NCBI GenBank assembly: GCA_936440205.1
Contig: OW387136.1
Location: 14,542,788 to 14,606,787 of the forward strand
Source of the DNA: Lepidonotus clava
Lineage: Eukaryota > Annelida > Polychaeta > Phyllodocida > Polynoidae
Direction: 5' to 3'
DNA: 64,000 bases
Positions 59,501-64,000 of this stretch are shown here, in pieces; position 1 is the stretch's first letter, and the number at the start of each line of letters is the position of its first letter. The position numbers and the translations under genes are program-made. Under the pieces are notes generated by a model. That model searched no databases. It saw nothing but the letters and a program-made list of their open reading frames with translations, and had not been told where the DNA came from.

Positions 59501-61658
59501 TCAAGCAAAGTACACAAAGTTCAATGCAGCTGTATGGTAGGAGGTTCCATGCAGTATCCCATTGGTATGAAGTGCAGGTTATCCTATGTCAATGACATCC
59601 CTAAATCTAAATAAGTATTTTTCCATTGCAGTCGGACAAACGATTTATCAAAAATAACTGACGAATACAAAATATTCATGTATTTCTTGCCGAACTGATA
59701 TCAAGTTGCTCATATACGCAAGCGAGATGACTTTGATGTGCAACCTTTCCGTTAATTAAGCTAAGTTTCGCAATAACGTTACATACAACTTACCTATTAT
59801 CTTGACGTTCATGTCCTTATCAAACATCAGGTTTTCTATCTTCAGGTCCCTGACAAAAGGAGAATGACACAGGATCAATTGCCATGAATATCATTTGTTC
59901 TGATAGAGGATGGTCATAATATACATCGTTCTTGTCCCTATGGCCAATAAAGTACATGTGTTCTTGTTATGTTTTGTTAAATATTACCTATCATAAAATA
60001 TTATTGTCCTTCGGTTTCTCATCTCTCAAGGCTGTATTATACTTTGCGTTTTTGAAACGCGTTTTGGCCGTTTCAAACGCGTTTTGGCCGACGCGAATTG
60101 CAAACGCGAATCAGAATACCAAACGCAAAGTGTAATAATTATAGTAAAATACCCCAAAACGCGTAGTATAATATGTTTCGCGTTGGGTAAAATGCATACT
60201 GTAATATAGCCTGAAGGCGAATTGTTCACGTTTGGCAATAGCACCCAACGCGACCTTAGACCCAACGCATAGTGTAATTAGGGCTTTATTGTTATGAACA
60301 GCCGGAAGAACATGAACCGTGTATTTGAAGTTGTGGTAGATTAAATAAAAATGTAGATACCATTGGTGTATAAAGTATAACAAGAATGGGTCTTCATCGT
60401 CGTCAAATTTAGTATTGATGGACTGGAATTGAGTTAAATGTAACGTGACGGGCACCACTTGATTGGCAAATTGTGCCATTCTTCACAGCAGGTGGCAGCA
60501 CAACATTAACACTAAAATGGTATTTATTCCATTGACAGCAGCAAAGTTATCTTTTTAACAAACTCCCATGGAGAAAATATGACATAACTGACAATTTCAG
60601 AATTTCTGTATACCCTTCGCCAATTACCTAAGCTTATCGCAACAAATGAACAACTATAAACTAATTGATTAAAGGTATATCTACATAGAACTGAACTTAC
60701 GAGTGTTCGAATTACACCATGAAAGATACTACTATACCATGATTCTTTTAGGCTTAAACTAAGCATACATACAATTTTATTTTTACATGCATTTACGAAA
60801 ATGAAATCAGAGCCCTAGCATGGCAACAATTCATGTTTCATAACAATGACATTGATGTAAATGATTATATTTTAAGGACATATTCAATAGATCTATCGCA
60901 ATAATCTCGCTTATAAAATGTGATAATACAATGCGATACTGGTGCCATCAATTGGCTACCGTCTATACACACGAGGTAAAAAACGACCTCGTGCATATTA
61001 CACCCTACTATATGCACGAGGTCATTCTCAGCCCTCGTGCATAGACTTTTGAGAGATGGATGATGAGAAGAACCTCGTGCATAGTGTGATATATGCACGA
61101 GGTCATTTTCTACAAGGGAGGGGAAACAAGAAGGCCGTGAGGGGAAGCAGGGAGCTGGGAGGGGAACCAAAAGGGCAGACAGGGGTAGCAGAGGCACGGG
61201 GCCGGGAGATACCATATAATTAAAGTCCGTACACTATAGCAACCTTAGTGCAAACGGTTAAAAAGCCAAATATAAACATATAAGGACCTCTGTTTTATGA
61301 TTCCAATCTCTGGGGCCTAAAGGGTTAAATGCACGATATATCCTCATTTTATCCTATGCCTCGTGCATACTGGGTATACTAACTTTGTTTTTTTGATAAT
61401 CTGGAGGACAACCTCTACCTCGTGTGTGGAGTTGCCCAAAATAACCACCTCGTGCATATAAGGTTCCTTTATATGCACGAGGTCCTTTTCTATCCTCGTG
61501 TATCGTGAAAATCCCATTAATTGGGAATTATAGGGAAAATAATTTAAGTTGTGAATGATTCTCCGTACCTGTGTATGACCCCTGAGTGGTGCATGTGGTC
61601 GACGGCCGACACGATCTGACGCATGTACCTCCGAGCCTCCTCCTCTCCAAGGCTGTAC
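41598..61658 (-). CDS. HUNK-like: HUNK-like AMPK-related serine/threonine kinase, last six exons (3' part, 809 aa seen)
   Basis: Minus-strand exons: 61,658-61,569, 59,849-59,794, 56,223-56,097, 46,296-46,172, 45,215-43,413 and 41,827-41,598; every junction keeps phase. The visible protein starts in the kinase C-lobe: [17 protein letters not shown], catalytic loop [13 protein letters not shown], activation segment [10 protein letters not shown] and [14 protein letters not shown]. These closely match vertebrate HUNK and the AMPK-related group, so catalytic Asp and Asn are intact. A UBA-like helix region follows at about residues 181-226, as in AMPK relatives. Then comes a long Ser/Pro-rich disordered tail with KSVRF and a poly-Pro run. 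ATP-loop and VAIK exons are not seen and should lie upstream. The last exon is inferred from donor AACA|GTAAGT and acceptor TTTCAG. If that intron is kept, the protein ends at 43,387 with DSVL. Another AMPK relative is possible. Confidence 0.85.
45526..45866. mobile_element. piggyBac-type MITE in a kinase intron
   Basis: TTAA + CCCTTTAGACCCCAATCCGG opens it and GGTCTAAAGGG + TTAA closes it; about 340 bp. It lies in the short intron between kinase exons at 46,172 and 45,215. Confidence 0.85.
47894..48038. mobile_element. Short hAT-like MITE with CAGGGGCGGATCCAG ends
   Basis: The left end CAGGGGCGGATCCAG and right end CTGGATCCACCCCTG are inverted copies. TTTAA lies on both sides. The 145-bp interior has long C and G runs. 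A related end lies at about 30,006-30,020. Confidence 0.75.
48697..48768 (+). repeat. tRNA-derived SINE-like segment
   Basis: Box-A-like AGTGGTCTACTTGGTAACAGG less its last base is followed, at near-normal spacing, by box-B-like CTGGTTTCAATTCCC. No acceptor stem is visible. It lies in the large kinase intron. Confidence 0.4.
50422..50764. mobile_element. MITE with CWGGGGTGCCAACC ends
   Basis: Left CTGGGGTGCCAACCAAAAAA and the right-end complement CAGGGGTGCCAACCCAAAAA are inverted ends. CACGATA-type motifs repeat just inside both. 343 bp, no coding frame; the CAGGGG start is hAT-like. Confidence 0.7.
50846..50937. repeat. 15-bp minisatellite, six copies
   Basis: GGAATCAATGGTAAA is repeated six times with changes at one or two positions. 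On the minus strand it reads as repeated LPLIP, a frame without other support. Confidence 0.9.
53614..53922. mobile_element. Probable MITE with internal GCCGATTGTGTACTTTCG repeats
   Basis: AAGTAAGTTTGGTATTCC at the left is a rough inverted match to the right end (AAGTAAGGCCGTATTCC on the minus strand). The interior has tandem GACCGCCGATTGTGTACTTT units and mirrored CCGAAAGT. The ends are too diverged to be firm. Confidence 0.45.
54380..54672. mobile_element. MITE with CAC-poly(A)-GGTTAGAAAGTTAGTCAAA ends
   Basis: The left CACACAAAAAAAAGGTTAGA run matches the complement of the right end (CACTGAAAAAAATAATGGTT then AGAATGTTAGTCAAA). AGGTTAGAAAGTT also repeats inside. The right end CACTG recalls the 2.1-kb element at 22,644. 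Confidence 0.65.
54685..54905. mobile_element. Mariner-like MITE, TA-flanked, CCGTAAAACCCCTAATTTA ends
   Basis: 19-bp perfect inverted ends are flanked by TA on both sides (54,683-54,684 and 54,906-54,907), the Tc1/mariner target duplication. CTAATTTAAGCCGCACCCT repeats inside. It starts 12 bp from the preceding MITE. Confidence 0.8.
60029..60285. mobile_element. Probable MITE rich in AACGCGTTTTGG motifs
   Basis: TGTATTATACTTTGCGTTT at the left mirrors AACGCATAGTGTAATTAGGG at the right. The interior repeats AAACGCGTTTTGG and CAACGCG, making it unusually CpG-rich for this locus. Lies in a kinase intron. Confidence 0.6.
60966..61505. mobile_element. Element built of CCTCGTGCATATA palindromic repeats
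   Basis: About nine copies of CCTCGTGCATA occur in both orientations. The outer ends, ACACGAGGTAAAAAACGACC at the left and its diverged complement at the right, are inverted. A remnant GGGGCCTAAAGGGTTAA near 61,312 is the right end of a piggyBac-type MITE, perhaps from an older insertion. No coding frame. Confidence 0.6.
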
Positions 61659-62785
61659 CTGAAAATGGCAAAATCATCAGATTTTATATTGTGATGTTCG
61701 GTGGCCCGTGGCACAATACTGATTGTAGCAATGAAAATCAATTAAACAATGACACCTTTTGCTGTCACTTTTATCGTAACAGCAATCGTTTTGACAATTA
61801 AAAAACTGTTATTTAGAATGTCCTCAATGAATTGTAACTATTACTGATTTGTTTTTTTATTTTTTCCCTTCATATATCAATTTACGGAATTCAAATTCAT
61901 TAAGTAGAAATAGAGATATAAATGTGTTGCTGTTACGAAACCTACTGTTGTTAAAAAAACGATCTTAAAGTTATCTTAAAGTGATTGTTGTTACGAAAAG
62001 TCATTGTGCAAAGGGCCACGGGGCAGTTGTTTAGCACTTAACTCGATTAAAGGAATCTTTCATGAGGCAATTTCTGCTGTTCCCTTGTGTATGGATCCTC
62101 ACGAAAAAGAATAACATTTTTTTAAATTGGGTTGTGATGGGGTCTGGAGTGCCTATCAAGCAAATACAATCACGTTCGGGCAAAGTTGTGAAAACGTTGC
62201 AATTTGGTTGTGACAACGTTGTAATTCCATTATACATACCTTATCAGTCCTTCCCTGGCCCTTCCCCTACCTCTCTTGCTATTGTTTGTTTTTCTTTATT
62301 CTTTGGCTAGAGGTTAGCCGTATTTCGGGTTAGGCCTTTATACGATTATAGATATATATAGCTTGTAAGATACAGGATACTACGGGAATGGAAAATTGGC
62401 GACAAAATAACACAAATATTTGAGAAATTCACAGTTTATGACATGTTACGAGCATGTTAGGGAAAATTGTTTCACTTCACAATGATTGATGAATTCCACC
62501 ACACTGTGGTGTTGCCACCTAGTGAGATTCCAATGAACATGTTTCTTTGGACTGCTCTGTAGTGACCTCTTGTGGGCTTAATGTATAGTCGCAGGGCGTA
62601 CAAAGAGTATTCACGTGTCTCCCCTGTGTTATTTTAGCATAGCAGTTTTACATCCTTTGGCAATCAAAGGATTTAGCTAAGCAATGAACTTCAGCCACTA
62701 CTACTTTAATCTAAACAATCCAGACATTCTATTTCATTTTGATTTACGTTATTTACTTGTAATTTATGTATCTATTTATCCATTA

Positions 62786-62822
<37 letters not shown>

Positions 62823-64000
62823 TCTTCTGAATGAGGGAACGTACCCTGATCAAAGTAGGTTCCAGGCAAAGTAGATTTGTCAAAAGATTTCTCATATTAT
62901 ACCTTTATTTGGGCTGTGAAAAAAAAAGTTTCATAAAGGGCTTCCCCCATGACCCTTACAGCCTTACCAGTGTCATAGTGGGATATACGTGACCAGACAC
63001 ATTCATATATCTAACCCTGCTGCTGGGGTCATTTACATGTACGAACTACCAAAGGCCGGTAGATATATATGATATAGGATAAAAAATTTCACAAACATGA
63101 TTATTTTTGCAGGTATGCATGATAGAATTGTATCAAGAGAACTGATGATAACATTGATGTATGCTATAAGAGTCTGCTATGTATGACTTGAAAGTTATGC
63201 TTGAAATAGAAAAAAAACTTAATTACCAAAAGATCCTAAATCTTATTATTCGCGGGAATCTACGGAATGTGTATTGGATGGTTAATGGGAATATAAGCTA
63301 TACATGTATTAATTTATTTTCTAAATATTTTCAATTTTAATTCATATTTTCCTGCTTTGAATTAATGTGACTTTCCTCATGCCTTGCTCAATGTTTCTTC
63401 GCAACTACAAAACTGCAAAGCAAAGCTAACCAGCACCATTGGCCTTAGAAGCAATATGCTAATCAACTTAGTTTTCTCTATAGGGCAGAGAGTTAGCTTT
63501 AGTCGAGCTTAACACCAGCATTACAAATAAAGGTCGGTATAGGGTGACCCACTACACAAATACAAGTTTAATTAATCGTGTTACACATGGACCAAAGCTT
63601 AATCAAATCCATTGATATGTCTCCTGAGTTAATATTGACCATGTTGGACATGTAGTCTGTGAATTAGGGCATGGGATTTACAAGTAGGCCAATGGTCGGA
63701 GGACTGCGGACTGAGGAGAAACGAGCAAAGGTTTTCAAGTCTTTATGGCCTCATATATACAGTATACTATAACGGACTCCAGCTGAACTGAGAGGCAAAC
63801 CCAATGATGTTTCAGTGACCTTTTCTGATTTTTGCAGTGTGTTTAAAATGTTGTATCCATTCTTGTCCTTCAACGGTTCAATTTTTTCATCAGTTCGATT
63901 TACCACCCAGGCCATAGCATGCCGGAACTCGAATCGAATTCAGCCGGTACTGGTGGTGCATAATGTGTACGTCTACATCAACATGTATCATGCTCCATTT
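61659..64000. other. No exon seen; upstream intron of the kinase gene
   Basis: No sequence matching a kinase N-lobe (Gly-rich loop, VAIK or alpha-C) was found on the minus strand, so the missing exons probably lie past 64,000. A poly(A) run of about 26 A sits at 62,793-62,818. Nothing else was recognised. Confidence 0.5.

Overview
The window is animal nuclear DNA: AT-rich, with multi-exon genes that follow GT-AG splicing, long introns, and a very dense load of small inverted-repeat transposons, minisatellites and tRNA-derived sequences. A HUNK-like (AMPK-related) kinase and a duplicated GNAT acetyltransferase of the YitH/HolE type fit a marine invertebrate, perhaps a deuterostome or lophotrochozoan. 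The sequence alone does not settle the species.

Layout. (1) 93-9431: a 9.3-kb PIF/Harbinger DNA transposon that looks complete. It has related inverted ends, a seven-exon DDE transposase on + (370-3110) and a convergent seven-exon gene on - (8472-3727). The second gene encodes a 1,058-residue protein with a Myb/SANT (zeste-like) segment and a long coiled coil. All splice junctions keep frame in both genes. (2) 9432-15,818: no gene; tRNA-derived SINE heads, one miniature transposon nested in another, and a long-armed palindromic MITE. (3) 15,819-19,648: acetyltransferase copy 1, with an in-frame stop in its first coding exon, so probably a pseudogene. (4) 19,649-28,484: no gene; piggyBac-type MITEs with TTAA flanks and a 2.1-kb CACTG-ended element holding four different tRNA-like sequences and a perfect 31-bp-armed hairpin. 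(5) 28,485-36,620: acetyltransferase copy 2, open throughout. Its last intron holds a 6.4-kb non-autonomous LTR element with two apparently identical 681-bp LTRs and an interior of tandem repeats. (6) 36,621-41,591: no gene; one TTAA-flanked MITE and a poly(A) run. (7) 41,592-61,658 on -: six exons giving the last 809 residues of the HUNK-like kinase; its N-terminal lobe is encoded further upstream, probably beyond base 64,000. Its introns hold many MITEs.

The two acetyltransferase copies share exon lengths (474, 296 and 148 nt) and splice phases, so they are tandem duplicates. The Harbinger genes form a self-contained pair: in this superfamily a DDE transposase works with a Myb-like partner. 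I see no functional link between the transposon, the acetyltransferases and the kinase beyond neighbourhood.
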